Positions 1 to 9,236 of a DNA stretch of 64,000 bases are shown piece by piece. Position numbers and translations under genes: made by a program. The stretch's first letter is position 1. Every line of letters begins with the position of its first letter. The notes below the pieces were generated by a model, which made no database searches, was not told the origin of the DNA, and saw nothing but the letters and a program-made list of their open reading frames with translations. Source of the stretch: Phytoactinopolyspora mesophila. GTDB taxonomy: Bacteria > Actinomycetota > Actinomycetes > Jiangellales > Jiangellaceae. The stretch spans positions 124,001 through 188,000 of the forward strand of contig NZ_WLZY01000006.1 in NCBI RefSeq assembly GCF_010122465.1. Reading direction: 5' to 3'.

Positions 1-180
1 TTCATGCTCGTCTACGCCCACACCATTCAGGAGGAAGGGCTGTCCCTGGGTCCGTCGATCGTTCCGAACGTGGCCTTCGTCGTCACGGCCATCCTGTACC
101 TCGCACTGACGTCCGATCCCGATCCCCGCACGCACACCATTCGACGACGAGGTCAGGATGGCCCGTTCATCCCCCGGTGA
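1..180 (+). CDS. C-terminal end of an unidentified membrane-associated protein (cut by window edge)
   Basis: The first reading frame is open from the window edge to a TGA at 178-180, leaving 59 residues. A hydrophobic stretch (about residues 21-36) is followed by a basic tail, consistent with a last membrane helix and cytoplasmic end. No family can be assigned from this fragment. It stops 12 bases before the GTPase start, with that gene's AGGAG site immediately after the stop, so the two are probably in one operon. Confidence 0.5.
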   Translation, partial: FMLVYAHTIQEEGLSLGPSIVPNVAFVVTAILYLALTSDPDPRTHTIRRRGQDGPFIPR

Positions 181-192
181 CAGGAGTACGAC

Positions 193-1413
193 ATGCCCCA
201 GCCACCGATGAACACCACGCGCACGTGCCCGTACTGCGGACGCGACATCGTGCTCGGCAAGCTTCCGGTCGTCGCTACGAACTTCGGCGACCGGCTGGCC
301 GGGGAGCCTGTGGATCGGCCGGCCTCGGGCGCGGAGCCGCTGATGTGGATCGGCGACTGGCCCGTGGTGGCCGAAGCACCGATGATGTCGACGAAATCTG
401 TGAGCCGGGGCCCTCTCGGACGGGCCCGCGACTCGTTTCGCGGCGCCATGCCGTTGCCACATCCCGCGGAGATGGCCGCGTTCGAAGACAGCCCGGCCCG
501 GCTCTGTACCCACGACGCCTGCCTCACACCGCTGCCTGCCGAGATCGACACCGGACGGATATTCATCGTGCCTGTTGTGGGCACCGTCGCCGCCGGGAAG
601 TCGAGCTATCTGACAGTTGTGCTGCACCAGGCGTGGCGAGAACAACGCCTCGCCCGGTTCGGTTTCGAGCAATTCACCCTGGACGAGGAGTCCGTCGAGA
701 CGTATCGGCAGCAATACCACCGGCGGCTGTTCCGGAAAAGGGAGATCCTCCCAGGAACACAGTTCGACGAGGATGTGGCCAAGAAGCCCCTCGTATGCCG
801 TGTTCAATACGAAGGCGCTGACCCTGCGCTGTTGTTCCTGCACGACATCGGCGGGGAGATGCTGATGGACAGGAGCATGCGCCGCCGTTTCGGTGGATTC
901 ATCCGCCGGGCCGATGCCATCATCTTCCTGATCGATCCGGTCTGCCTCGATCGCCCGGACGGCCGTTCGTGGGCGGAATGCGGAGTTCTGCAGGCTGATG
1001 ATCTCGATTATCCCCAAGGCCCTTTGTTCCGGGCCTGCATCGAAGAGCTGGAATCGGGCCGCCGCACGCCTATCGCGGTGACACTCTCGAAATCCGATCT
1101 AGTAGCCGATGCACTGCCGGAGATCGGCCGTTTTCTCGTGGAACCCCCCAACCGGCAAGATCCAGACGAATGGAACCAAGACCTGTCGGATCTTGAACAG
1201 ACGGTGATCCGGGCGCTACAAGGTCTTTCGGAATGGGATTTGCTGAACGCTCAGCGGATGATCGATCCGGAACTGATCTCATTCCATGCGGTCGCAGCTC
1301 TGGGCACGAACCCGCAGAACGGAGAGATCGTCGACCTCGCTCCGCAGCGGTGTATCGATCCGTTGGCGACTGTCCTGTTCCGGATTCCCGCCCTGACCGA
1401 GCCCGCGTCGTGA
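193..1413 (+). CDS. Zinc-ribbon P-loop GTPase (DO-GTPase-like, GAP1-associated)
   Basis: A 406-residue cytoplasmic protein. An N-terminal CPYC (residues 12-15) pairs with C105/C110 to form a probable zinc ribbon. The P-loop GTVAAGKSS begins at residue 130, a Walker B/switch-like DIGGE lies at 218-222, and TLSKSD at 297-302 matches the base-recognition NKxD motif, so GTP rather than ATP is the likely ligand. The ATG at 193 has AGGAG about 8 bases upstream. Its stop overlaps the next gene's GTG by four bases (GTGA), so translation is coupled. Family knowledge: two-gene GTPase plus GAP1 modules have been proposed as conserved, possibly conflict-related, bacterial systems. The precise family name is my recognition and not a database result. 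Confidence 0.7.
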   Translation: MPQPPMNTTRTCPYCGRDIVLGKLPVVATNFGDRLAGEPVDRPASGAEPLMWIGDWPVVAEAPMMSTKSVSRGPLGRARDSFRGAMPLPHPAEMAAFEDSPARLCTHDACLTPLPAEIDTGRIFIVPVVGTVAAGKSSYLTVVLHQAWREQRLARFGFEQFTLDEESVETYRQQYHRRLFRKREILPGTQFDEDVAKKPLVCRVQYEGADPALLFLHDIGGEMLMDRSMRRRFGGFIRRADAIIFLIDPVCLDRPDGRSWAECGVLQADDLDYPQGPLFRACIEELESGRRTPIAVTLSKSDLVADALPEIGRFLVEPPNRQDPDEWNQDLSDLEQTVIRALQGLSEWDLLNAQRMIDPELISFHAVAALGTNPQNGEIVDLAPQRCIDPLATVLFRIPALTEPAS

Positions 1414-3641
1414 AGCCACTCGATCAGCTGTTGTTCACGTGGCACGACGGAGGGTTCCGGCCGGTCGCCGCTACAGGTGATCTTGGTAAGCCGCGGAGCT
1501 GGCTCGCCGACCAGGCGCTACGGCTGTGCCGTTACTACCCGCCGGCGCACCTCGGCGCCGGCGTGCACGCGCCGATCTCATACGGGTGGTGGACCGACGG
1601 GTCCACTCGCTGGGTATTTCGCCGGGGTCATCTCGGAAACGACCCCACGGGCCGCCCCGGCAACTTTTTTGCGCATATCCTCGCCGGTCACCGTGATGCG
1701 TTGCCATTGACGGCCGTGGCTGGGCGCTTCGGGTCGTCACATTGGTGGGATGGCGGTCCGATACCGAAGCTTTGGGATCGGGTAGAGCTGGCGGACATCC
1801 CGCCCGCTACTTTGGAGCCGGTCAGTGGTGAGCAACTCGAGTCTTTCCTGACCACGGTGTTGCGTGGGCGCGGCACCACTTGTGCTGTTCTGCGTGAACC
1901 CCCGGCTGTGACTATCGCGTGTGTCGCGGTGATCAGCCGGCGATTGCCCGGTCTGCTCGATGGCCTGCAGTTCTCCACCTATGAGGCGCCACAGCACGCC
2001 GTCGGTTTCGACCTCGTGGGGATGCACAGTTCAGACCCGCCGCCACGTGGTGCCGTCGCGGAAGAGGCGATCGATGCCGACGATGTCGAACTCGGCGCCC
2101 GGATGTTGCTGTCCGATCAGCCCGAGGACCAGGATCTCGCCCGGATTCTGCTGGCCGCCGCGACTGTTGACGGCACTGAAAGCGCGGTGGACCGGATGGC
2201 CGCCTTCTTGCCCTCGTTCCGGCGGCATAGCGACGACGACGCCATCGACACGATCACAGCGCTCGTCCTGCGCTTCCCGGACACAGCCGAGACCTTGTTG
2301 AAATACCCATTCGGGGTGCGCTCGGTCATACGTCTCTTGGTGGCCGGGGACCAATCTGCCTGGTCTGCGCTCGTCTGGCTGCCGCCCGGCACGCAGGTCG
2401 CCGTCGGTACCGAGCTCGCTTTGAAGCAGGACGGCTACTCGTTGGCGGAGATGCTCCGGCAGGTACGGTCCGGACCGCCTGCTTTCCAGCACGCGTTTCA
2501 CGCCGCGCTGCTCACTTCCTGCAGCCCTGTCAGGCTCGGTCGGCTCCGGCTCAGCGACCGGCTCGAACTGCTACGAGCGGCCGCGCAGATGCGTGTCAGC
2601 CAGCAAGTGGTCGACGCGCTCTACGGTCGCGATGCCGGGGACCTGACGCGGATCGCTGATTGCCGCGACCTCCCGACGTCGTGGCGGGGGCACGCCCTGG
2701 CCAGGAGGCTGATGACAAGGGCGGATCCGGCGCCAGCCTTGGAACGGCTCTGCCATGACTTCAGGTTGGCGATAGCTACCGCACAGGCGCTCGACAAGCC
2801 GATGCCGCTGATCCGGGCGTTGGAGGAACAACCACACCAGACCGTGATGCAGGTCGTCCTGACCACCGTCGAAGGTTTCAATGAAGACGCCCGGATCTCG
2901 CTGATCTCGGCCGTGCTCGAGAAGGTGAATCCCTTGAGCCGGCCGCACGAGCTGGCAGCAGCCCTGCGTCGTGCGCCGCCTCAGAGCATGGGCTGGGACG
3001 TCGTCGCCACCACTGCGGTGCTGGACGCCATAGGCGAAGCGCTTGAACGTCACCGGCCGGCAGAAGCGATCTCGTCGCAGATCAGAGCTTTGCTGACGAC
3101 GGTGGGTGGTCCCTGTTCGTCGGCCTTACACCGCGTCATCGACCACCTGTCCGGCGCCGTTGGGCAAAAAGAGCAGGTAGCGTCGGAGAACCAGCTACGT
3201 TGTGCGATGGAAGCCATCGCAGACATCAAGGACAGGGAGCAGCGCAAGCTGCTCGCCAACCTGACCCTGGGCCTGCTTCCGGAGACCGCCGCCGGAGTCG
3301 AGTACTCCGAACAGATCTGCACGTGGATCCGGCTGGTGTCCGGCGCCGGCGAAGATCAGTTTGCGGAGACGTTGCTGCGCTTGGCGGCGGACGGCGGAGT
3401 CGGCCATGGGCGTTCATCTCTGCTGTACGTCGCATCGGTGATCCGGATGGTAGGTGACGGCCGTATTGAGCTGACGCGCAGCGTTGTCAACCGCCGTCGG
3501 CGGCTGCGCAACCCTATATGGCAGCGGTTGGCGGTGAGCGCCGCACGAGGCATGAACAGCCGCGACCTCGCACGTGCCACTGTGTTGGCTCGCCGCGCGG
3601 GCGATGAGACGTCGCGGTGGTGGACAGCCCTGATCGATTAG
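1410..3641 (+). CDS. GTPase-associated protein 1 (GAP1)-like protein
   Basis: A 743-residue protein read from the GTG at 1410, which overlaps the GTPase stop; the frame is open further upstream inside the GTPase but the coupled GTG is the natural start. The first 140 residues (LLFTWHDGGF, then a region rich in W, Y and G with HAPISYGWW) resemble the N-terminal domain of GAP1-type partners that always accompany a GTPase. The remaining 600 residues are predicted helical with no signal peptide or transmembrane segment and no recognisable catalytic motif. It probably regulates or is switched by the upstream GTPase. Function is otherwise unknown; the assignment rests on N-terminal resemblance and on gene order. 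Confidence 0.6.
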   Translation: MKPLDQLLFTWHDGGFRPVAATGDLGKPRSWLADQALRLCRYYPPAHLGAGVHAPISYGWWTDGSTRWVFRRGHLGNDPTGRPGNFFAHILAGHRDALPLTAVAGRFGSSHWWDGGPIPKLWDRVELADIPPATLEPVSGEQLESFLTTVLRGRGTTCAVLREPPAVTIACVAVISRRLPGLLDGLQFSTYEAPQHAVGFDLVGMHSSDPPPRGAVAEEAIDADDVELGARMLLSDQPEDQDLARILLAAATVDGTESAVDRMAAFLPSFRRHSDDDAIDTITALVLRFPDTAETLLKYPFGVRSVIRLLVAGDQSAWSALVWLPPGTQVAVGTELALKQDGYSLAEMLRQVRSGPPAFQHAFHAALLTSCSPVRLGRLRLSDRLELLRAAAQMRVSQQVVDALYGRDAGDLTRIADCRDLPTSWRGHALARRLMTRADPAPALERLCHDFRLAIATAQALDKPMPLIRALEEQPHQTVMQVVLTTVEGFNEDARISLISAVLEKVNPLSRPHELAAALRRAPPQSMGWDVVATTAVLDAIGEALERHRPAEAISSQIRALLTTVGGPCSSALHRVIDHLSGAVGQKEQVASENQLRCAMEAIADIKDREQRKLLANLTLGLLPETAAGVEYSEQICTWIRLVSGAGEDQFAETLLRLAADGGVGHGRSSLLYVASVIRMVGDGRIELTRSVVNRRRRLRNPIWQRLAVSAARGMNSRDLARATVLARRAGDETSRWWTALID

Positions 3642-3699
3642 TACCGCTCTCGGTGAAGTCGTATGACCACTCGCGCATCCTCCTCGCCTCGTCACCTAG

Positions 3700-3783
3700 A
3701 TGATCATGTTTGGTGGGTTTTCTCGCGCCTCACCATGCCTACAGAGGTGGTGACGCGCGAGAAAACCCACCAAACATGATCAT
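3700..3783. repeat. 36-bp near-perfect inverted repeat (hairpin) upstream of valS
   Basis: Arms at 3700-3735 and 3748-3783 match with a single mismatch around a 12-base loop. The outer ends read ATGATCATG. There is no T-tract as in a classic terminator. It separates the GAP1 gene from valS and is the longest member of a set of intergenic hairpins whose ends carry TGATC(A/G)TG. Confidence 0.85.
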
Positions 3784-3831
3784 TTGGAGTGGGTGCGGGG
3801 TTGCGCTGTGCAAAGACGTGCCCGGAGTCCG

Positions 3832-3837
3832 TAAACT
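3832..3837 (+). promoter_or_regulatory. Likely -10 element (TAAACT) of a leaderless valS transcript
   Basis: TAAACT fits the actinobacterial -10 pattern TANNNT and ends eight bases before the GTG at 3846, so transcription would begin at or next to the start codon. No convincing -35 is seen at normal spacing. Confidence 0.35.
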
Positions 3838-3845
3838 CTACCGCC

Positions 3846-6488
3846 GTGACTGATCCCACTCGCTCCGTTCCGTCCAACGGTGCCGCCAGTTCGGCTGACC
3901 AGGCCCTCCCGACCGTGTTCGACCCATCGGCGGTCGAGCAACCCGTATACGAGCGGTGGATCGAGCGCGGGTACTTCGAAGCCAACGACGAGAGCGACAA
4001 GCCTCCATTCTGCATCGTCATCCCGCCGCCCAACGTCACCGGCAGCCTGCATCTCGGCCATGCCTTCGAGCACACGCTGATCGACGCGCTGATCCGGCGT
4101 AGGCGCATGCAGGGCTTCGAGGCGCTCTGGATGCCAGGTATGGACCACGCGGGTATCGCCACCCAGAACGTCGTTGAGCGGGAACTGGCCAAAGAGGGGG
4201 TTTCCCGGCACGACCTCGGGCGCGAGGCTTTCATCGAGAGGGTCTGGGACTGGAAAGAGAAGTCCGGCGGGATGATCCTCGGCCAGATGCGCCGCCTGGG
4301 TGACGGTGTCGCCTGGAGCCGGGAGCGTTTCACGATGGACGACGGCCTCTCGCGCGCCGTGCAGACCATCTTCAAGCGCTTGTACGACGACGAGTTGATC
4401 TACCAGGCCGAGCGGATCATCAACTGGTGCGTCCGATGCCACACCGCGCTGTCCGATATCGAGGTCGAACACAGTGAGGACGACGGTGAGCTGATTTCGA
4501 TCCGCTACAGCGACGACGTCGTGGTCGCGACCACCCGAGCGGAGACCATGCTGGGGGACACCGCCGTGGCGGTTCATCCGGATGACGAGCGTTACAAACA
4601 TCTCATCGGCACCGAGGTTGAACTGCCGTTGACCGGCCGGAAGATTCCGGTGGTCGCCGACGCCCATGTCGATCCCGAGTTCGGCAGCGGCATGGTCAAG
4701 GTGACTCCGGCGCATGATCCGAACGACTTCGAGATCGGCCGGCGGCACGATCTGCCGGCGCTGACGATCATGGATGAGCACGGCATCATCACCGCCCCTG
4801 GCCCGTTCGAGGGCCTGGACCGGTTCGAGGCGCGCCCGGCCATCGTGGCCGCGCTGCGCGAACAAGGCCGCATCGTCGCCGAGAAGCGCCCCTACAAACA
4901 TGCCGTGGGGCACTGTTCGCGGTGCAACACAGTGGTCGAGCCCCGGCTCTCGCTGCAGTGGTGGGTGCGGGTCGCGCCGCTGGCCAAGGCCGCGGGAGAT
5001 GCCGTACGGGACGGCCGGGTGGCAATCCACCCCAAGAGCATGGAATCGCGCTGGTTCGGCTGGGTCGACGACATGCACGACTGGTGCATTTCGCGCCAGC
5101 TCTGGTGGGGCCACCGGATCCCGGTGTGGTACGGCCCTGACGGTGAAGTGGTGTGCGTCGGTCCCGACGACGAACCCCCCACGGGCGAGGGATGGCGCCA
5201 GGACGAGGACGTGCTCGACACCTGGTTCTCCTCGGCGCTGTGGCCGTTCTCCACGCTGGGCTGGCCGGACGACACACCGGCATTGGGCAAGTTTTACCCG
5301 AACCAGGTCATGGTGACCGGGTACGACATCCTGTTCTTCTGGGTGGCCCGGATGATGATGTTCGGCCTGTACGCCAACGCCGACAACGGCCCAGAGGGGG
5401 CCGTCCCATTCAAGAGCATCGCGCTGCACGGCATGGTCCGCGACGAGCACGGCAAGAAGATGTCGAAGTCGTTCGGCAACGCCGTCGACCCGCTCGAGTG
5501 GATGGACGCCTACGGCTCGGACGCGTTGCGCTTCACCCTGGCCCGTGGGGCGAATCCCGGTGTCGACGTGCCGATTGGCGAATCGTGGGTGCAGGCGTCG
5601 CGCAACTTCTGCAACAAGCTCTGGAACGCGACCCGGTTCGCGCTGATGAGCGGTGCGCGGCCGGGCGAGTTGCCTCCGGCCGATGAGTTGTCGGTGATCG
5701 ACCGGTGGGTCCTCTCCCGGCTGCACAAGACATTGGCCGAGGTGGACGCGCTCTATGAGGACTTCCAGTTCTCGAAAGCTTGTGAGGCGCTGTACCACTT
5801 CGCCTGGGACGAGTTCTGCGACTGGTACGTTGAGCTGGCGAAGACGCCGCTGTCCGAGGGCGGTGCGGCTGCCGAGCGGACGAAGCTGGTGCTGGGGCAC
5901 GTCCTCGATGTTCTGCTTCGGGTGCTGCATCCGGTGACGCCCTTCGTGACGGAGGTGCTGTGGACCACGCTGACCGGCGAGGAGTCGGTGGTCGTGGCAT
6001 CGTGGCCGGAGGCGGACAGCGGCCACGCGGACGCCGCGGCCGAGGCGGAAGTCGCCGACCTGCAACGGCTGGTGACCGAGATCCGGCGCTTCCGCAGTGA
6101 ACAGGGCCTCAAACCGGGGCAACGGGTGGCGGCCAGGCTAACCGGTGGAACCGGGATCCGGGCTGACCACGAGGTCGAGATCCGTTCGCTGACCCGGCTG
6201 AACAGCCCAGAGGACGGGTTCGAGGCGACCGCGTCGATCACCGTCGGCGAGGTGAGTGTGGAACTCGACCTGTCCGGTGCGGTGGACGTCGAGGCTGAGC
6301 ATCGTCGCTTGAGCAAGGACCTGGCGGCGGAGCGTAAGGCGCTGGAGCAGGCCCTGCGCAAGCTCGGCAATGAGCAGTTCCTCGCCAAGGCGCCAGAAGC
6401 CGAGGTGGACAAGGTCCGGGCCCGCCGTACTACGGCCGAGGCCGAGATCGCGAGGCTCGAGGCGCAGCTGAACCGGCTGAGCTCGTGA
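3846..6488 (+). CDS. valS: Valyl-tRNA synthetase
   Basis: Class I aminoacyl-tRNA synthetase that charges tRNA-Val in the cytoplasm. The 880-residue product has the HIGH-type signature HLGH at residues 69-72 after PPPNVTGS, the KMSKS loop at 538-542, and a C-terminal coiled coil over roughly the last 65 residues (alternating leucines with many K, R and E), the expected ValS layout and length. The GTG at 3846 is chosen over in-frame codons up to 3789 because these fall in the upstream hairpin region and because a -10-like TAAACT sits eight bases before it, suggesting a leaderless mRNA. The ValS editing and anticodon regions appear intact. valS-folC-DUF4233 is a common actinobacterial order. Confidence 0.97.
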   Translation: MTDPTRSVPSNGAASSADQALPTVFDPSAVEQPVYERWIERGYFEANDESDKPPFCIVIPPPNVTGSLHLGHAFEHTLIDALIRRRRMQGFEALWMPGMDHAGIATQNVVERELAKEGVSRHDLGREAFIERVWDWKEKSGGMILGQMRRLGDGVAWSRERFTMDDGLSRAVQTIFKRLYDDELIYQAERIINWCVRCHTALSDIEVEHSEDDGELISIRYSDDVVVATTRAETMLGDTAVAVHPDDERYKHLIGTEVELPLTGRKIPVVADAHVDPEFGSGMVKVTPAHDPNDFEIGRRHDLPALTIMDEHGIITAPGPFEGLDRFEARPAIVAALREQGRIVAEKRPYKHAVGHCSRCNTVVEPRLSLQWWVRVAPLAKAAGDAVRDGRVAIHPKSMESRWFGWVDDMHDWCISRQLWWGHRIPVWYGPDGEVVCVGPDDEPPTGEGWRQDEDVLDTWFSSALWPFSTLGWPDDTPALGKFYPNQVMVTGYDILFFWVARMMMFGLYANADNGPEGAVPFKSIALHGMVRDEHGKKMSKSFGNAVDPLEWMDAYGSDALRFTLARGANPGVDVPIGESWVQASRNFCNKLWNATRFALMSGARPGELPPADELSVIDRWVLSRLHKTLAEVDALYEDFQFSKACEALYHFAWDEFCDWYVELAKTPLSEGGAAAERTKLVLGHVLDVLLRVLHPVTPFVTEVLWTTLTGEESVVVASWPEADSGHADAAAEAEVADLQRLVTEIRRFRSEQGLKPGQRVAARLTGGTGIRADHEVEIRSLTRLNSPEDGFEATASITVGEVSVELDLSGAVDVEAEHRRLSKDLAAERKALEQALRKLGNEQFLAKAPEAEVDKVRARRTTAEAEIARLEAQLNRLSS

Positions 6489-6505
6489 TTATGAATGTGT
6501 GTGGG

Positions 6506-6594
6506 GGTGATCGTGTGCGGCTTTCCGCCCTCCTCCTCGGTGATCGTGATGGGGTTTCTGTCGCTATAGCGACCGGATCCTGCACACGATCACC
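6506..6594. repeat. Inverted-repeat cluster between valS and folC
   Basis: Arms GGTGATCGTGTGC (6506-6518) and its complement (6582-6594) enclose a second GGTGATCGTG (6539-6548) and a perfect 14-bp palindrome GTCGCTATAGCGAC (6560-6573). A further CACGATCAC follows near 6618. No T-tract is present. It shares the TGATC(A/G)TG end motif with the hairpins at 3700, 24921 and 45865. Confidence 0.75.
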
Positions 6595-6651
6595 GAGCCA
6601 ATGGGTAGAAATCCGGACACGATCACGGGCTTTAGACAGAGAAGGTGTGAT

Positions 6652-7980
6652 GTGACCGGGATGGAGTTTCACGCCGTCGAGGACGCGTTGCGGACCAGAT
6701 GGCCGGAATCGAAGATCGAACCGTCCCTGGAACGTATCCGCGACCTCGTTGACATCCTGGGCAGTCCCCAGCAGGTTTTCGCCAGCATCCATGTCGCCGG
6801 CACCAACGGCAAGACCTCCGTCGCACGGATGGTGGACGAGTTGTTACGCGAACTGAATCTGCGCACCGGCAGGTTCACGAGTCCGCATCTGCAGTCGGTC
6901 ACCGAGCGGATCGTCCTCGACGGTGAGCCGGTGACGGAGGAACGCTTCGCCGAGATCTACGCGGAGGTGGAGCCGTTTCTCGAGATCGTTGACCGCAAGC
7001 ACGAGGTGCGCCTCTCGTTCTTCGAGACGCTGGTGGCGATGGCCTACGCGGCTTTTGCCGACGCGCCCGTCGAGGCTGCTGTCGTCGAGACCGGCATGGG
7101 CGGTTTGTGGGACGCGACGAATGTCATCGACGCCAAGGTCGCGGTGCTGACGCCGATCGCCATGGATCACATGGAGTACCTGGGCGACTCGATCGAGAGC
7201 ATCGCGGCAGAGAAGGCCGGGATCATCAAGCCGGGATCGTTTGCCGTCCTGGGCGCCCAGCCGGCGTCGGCCGCTGAAGTGCTGTTGGCGCGGATCGCTG
7301 AGGTGGGCGCGACGGTCGCCCGGGCCGGTGTCGAGTTCGGGGTCCGGCAGCGCGATATGGGCGTAGGCGGACAAATGCTGCAGCTTCAAGGGCTGACGGG
7401 GCAGTACGACGACGTTTTCCTGCCGTTGCACGGTGCTCATCAGGCGGACAACGCGGCGCTGGCGCTGGCGTCGGTCGAGGCGTTCATCGGCGGCGGGCGC
7501 GACGGAATCGACCCGGAGGCGGTCCGCGCGGCGTTCGCACGGGTATCGTCGCCGGGCCGGCTGGAGGCACTGAGGCGCGGGCCGGTGGTGCTGGCCGATG
7601 CGGCGCATAACCCGGCGGGCGCTGCGGCGCTGGCGACCGCCCTGGACGAGGAGTTCGCGGCGTCCAATCTGGTAGCGGTGGTGGCCGTGCTGAGTGAGAA
7701 GGACGTCGAAGGCATCCTGGCGGCGCTGGAACCGGTGGTTCAGGCGGTTGTGGTCACGATGAACTCGTCGCCGCGATGCTTGCCGCCCGATGTTGTCGTT
7801 CCCGTGGCGGTCGACGTTTTCGGCGATGACCGCGTGCACCAGGCGGTGCCGATGGCCGACGCGGTGGAGCTGGGGTTGTCGCTAGCGGAGCAAGAGGGCG
7901 CGATCGGTGGTCATGGTGTGGTGCTGACCGGCTCTGTGGTGACGGCCGGGGATGCCCGGTCGCTGTTCGGAGCGGAGTGA
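6652..7980 (+). CDS. folC: Bifunctional dihydrofolate/folylpolyglutamate synthase
   Basis: Adds glutamate to folates (and to dihydropteroate in the bifunctional enzyme) using ATP. The 442-residue form has the Mur-ligase-type P-loop GTNGKTS at residues 50-56, ETGMGGLWDATN, and HMEYLGDS followed by EKAGIIKPG, all typical of FolC, with the usual length. The GTG at 6652 is preferred over an in-frame ATG at 6601 because AGAAGG lies 7-8 bases before it and the 6601 codon lies beside the intergenic repeat cluster. The DUF4233 membrane protein gene starts 7 bases after the stop, so the two are one transcription unit. Confidence 0.95.
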   Translation: MTGMEFHAVEDALRTRWPESKIEPSLERIRDLVDILGSPQQVFASIHVAGTNGKTSVARMVDELLRELNLRTGRFTSPHLQSVTERIVLDGEPVTEERFAEIYAEVEPFLEIVDRKHEVRLSFFETLVAMAYAAFADAPVEAAVVETGMGGLWDATNVIDAKVAVLTPIAMDHMEYLGDSIESIAAEKAGIIKPGSFAVLGAQPASAAEVLLARIAEVGATVARAGVEFGVRQRDMGVGGQMLQLQGLTGQYDDVFLPLHGAHQADNAALALASVEAFIGGGRDGIDPEAVRAAFARVSSPGRLEALRRGPVVLADAAHNPAGAAALATALDEEFAASNLVAVVAVLSEKDVEGILAALEPVVQAVVVTMNSSPRCLPPDVVVPVAVDVFGDDRVHQAVPMADAVELGLSLAEQEGAIGGHGVVLTGSVVTAGDARSLFGAE

Positions 7981-7987
7981 TGGGGCG

Positions 7988-8326
7988 ATGAATCGGGTAG
8001 CGTCGAGTGTCCTGGTCCTCGAGGCGGTGATGGTCGCCCTGGTGGTGCCCGTTGCGCTCAACCTGGCTGGTGTCAATACCATGCTGGGGTTGGTGTCGGC
8101 CGGCCTCGTCGTGCTGTTGTGCATCGCCGGCGCGGCAACTGTCCGGCGGGGACGGATCGGCTACGTGCTTGGTTCCGCGGCGCAGGTGGGCGCCGTCGGA
8201 ATGGGCTTCGTCGTGTCCATGATGTTTGTCCTCGGCGCGATCTTCGCGGCGATGTGGTTTGTGTTGCTGCGGTACGGCCCGGAAGTGGAACGGCGAGGTG
8301 AGGAACGAGCGGAGGGGCCGGGCTGA
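7988..8326 (+). CDS. DUF4233 small membrane protein
   Basis: A 112-residue protein with about four hydrophobic helices covering nearly its whole length and a charged C-terminal tail. A membrane protein of this size just behind folC is the usual actinobacterial DUF4233 gene; its role is unknown. The ATG at 7988 is closely spaced to the folC stop, implying co-transcription. In many relatives ndk comes next; here the Tad pilus operon follows instead and ndk lies 33 kb away on the other strand. Confidence 0.75.
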   Translation: MNRVASSVLVLEAVMVALVVPVALNLAGVNTMLGLVSAGLVVLLCIAGAATVRRGRIGYVLGSAAQVGAVGMGFVVSMMFVLGAIFAAMWFVLLRYGPEVERRGEERAEGPG

Positions 8327-8499
8327 TCGGCCGTGGCCGGCCGCCACGCCGCGGTCGCTAGCGTCCCGGACCCGAAGTCCGCCCTGGTCGTTGTGCGTAT
8401 GTTTCTCCGCGTTCACCGGAAACTGTGCAACATCGGATTTGACCAGCTATTCTCGCTCCAGTCGATCGGCCCTACCGAAATGGCAGAGTATCCGTATCA

Positions 8500-9231
8500 A
8501 TGGCGACACCGACAACTCAGTCTGGCGATACCACTACCGAGCGCCAGCGTACGCGCGAACAGCGCGGCATCAAGGGGACAAAGGCAGTTACCGCCAGTGA
8601 TCGCTTGCCCACGCCGCCTCGTCAACGGCGTCCGGCGCTGGCCGCGCTGGCGGTGTTGTTGATCGTCGGCGGTGCGACCGTCGCTGCGATCCTGGCCATG
8701 CGCGCTGATGAGCGCGTGCCGGTGCTGGTGATGCAGCATCCGATCGCGGCAGGACAGCAGATCACCGAGGACCACCTGACCACCACCCAGGTCGCGTCGG
8801 AGGGAACGTTGCTGATCCCGGCGTCTCAGATCGATCGAGTGGTGGGCCAGTTCACCACCGTGCGGATCGACGAAGGGCAGTTGGTCGATACCACGATGGT
8901 CGGCGGTACCGGCATGCTGATAGATGGGCACGCCGCTGTTGGAGCGTCGCTGGCCCCTGGCTATTTCCCGGCGGGTGGTTTGCAGCCGGGCGATATCGTC
9001 GACCTGATCGCGGTGCGCTCCGACGGCTCGGGTGAGGTGCTGGCCGAGCGGGTCCGCGTCGGTTCCGCCCGCGGCGGCGGATCGGGTGACGATCCGGTCG
9101 GCGGTGCCGGGGTCACCGCGACGTTCATCGTGACCAACGACGACCGCGCCGCGGTGGCCGGAGCAGCGGCGAGCAACATCCTCGCTGTCGTGCTGATCGA
9201 ACGGGGCAGCGCCGTCGGCGGGGAGGGCTGA
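8500..9231 (+). CDS. cpaB: SAF-domain protein, CpaB/RcpC-like Flp pilus assembly
   Basis: A 243-residue protein with a basic N-terminal cytoplasmic segment, one membrane helix (about residues 47-66) and an extracytoplasmic SAF domain beginning near VLVMQHPIAAGQQITEDHL. In CpaB/RcpC proteins this fold probably contacts the wall during Tad pilus assembly. It is the first gene of the pilus operon and lies 5 bases upstream of the CpaE-like gene. It is shorter than Gram-negative CpaB, as expected where no secretin is needed. The exact start is moderately sure. Confidence 0.75.
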   Translation: MATPTTQSGDTTTERQRTREQRGIKGTKAVTASDRLPTPPRQRRPALAALAVLLIVGGATVAAILAMRADERVPVLVMQHPIAAGQQITEDHLTTTQVASEGTLLIPASQIDRVVGQFTTVRIDEGQLVDTTMVGGTGMLIDGHAAVGASLAPGYFPAGGLQPGDIVDLIAVRSDGSGEVLAERVRVGSARGGGSGDDPVGGAGVTATFIVTNDDRAAVAGAAASNILAVVLIERGSAVGGEG

Positions 9232-9236
9232 CGAAC

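Noticed and set aside
3700-3783. Large hairpin as an insertion sequence or MITE end
   Set aside because: No transposase, no target-site duplication, and the bodies of the related hairpins differ, which does not fit copies of one element.
3780-6122. 780-residue frame on the minus strand opposite valS
   Set aside because: High GC leaves long antisense frames; valS carries HIGH and KMSKS motifs on the plus strand, and the antisense product is low-complexity Arg/His/Val-rich with no family signs.
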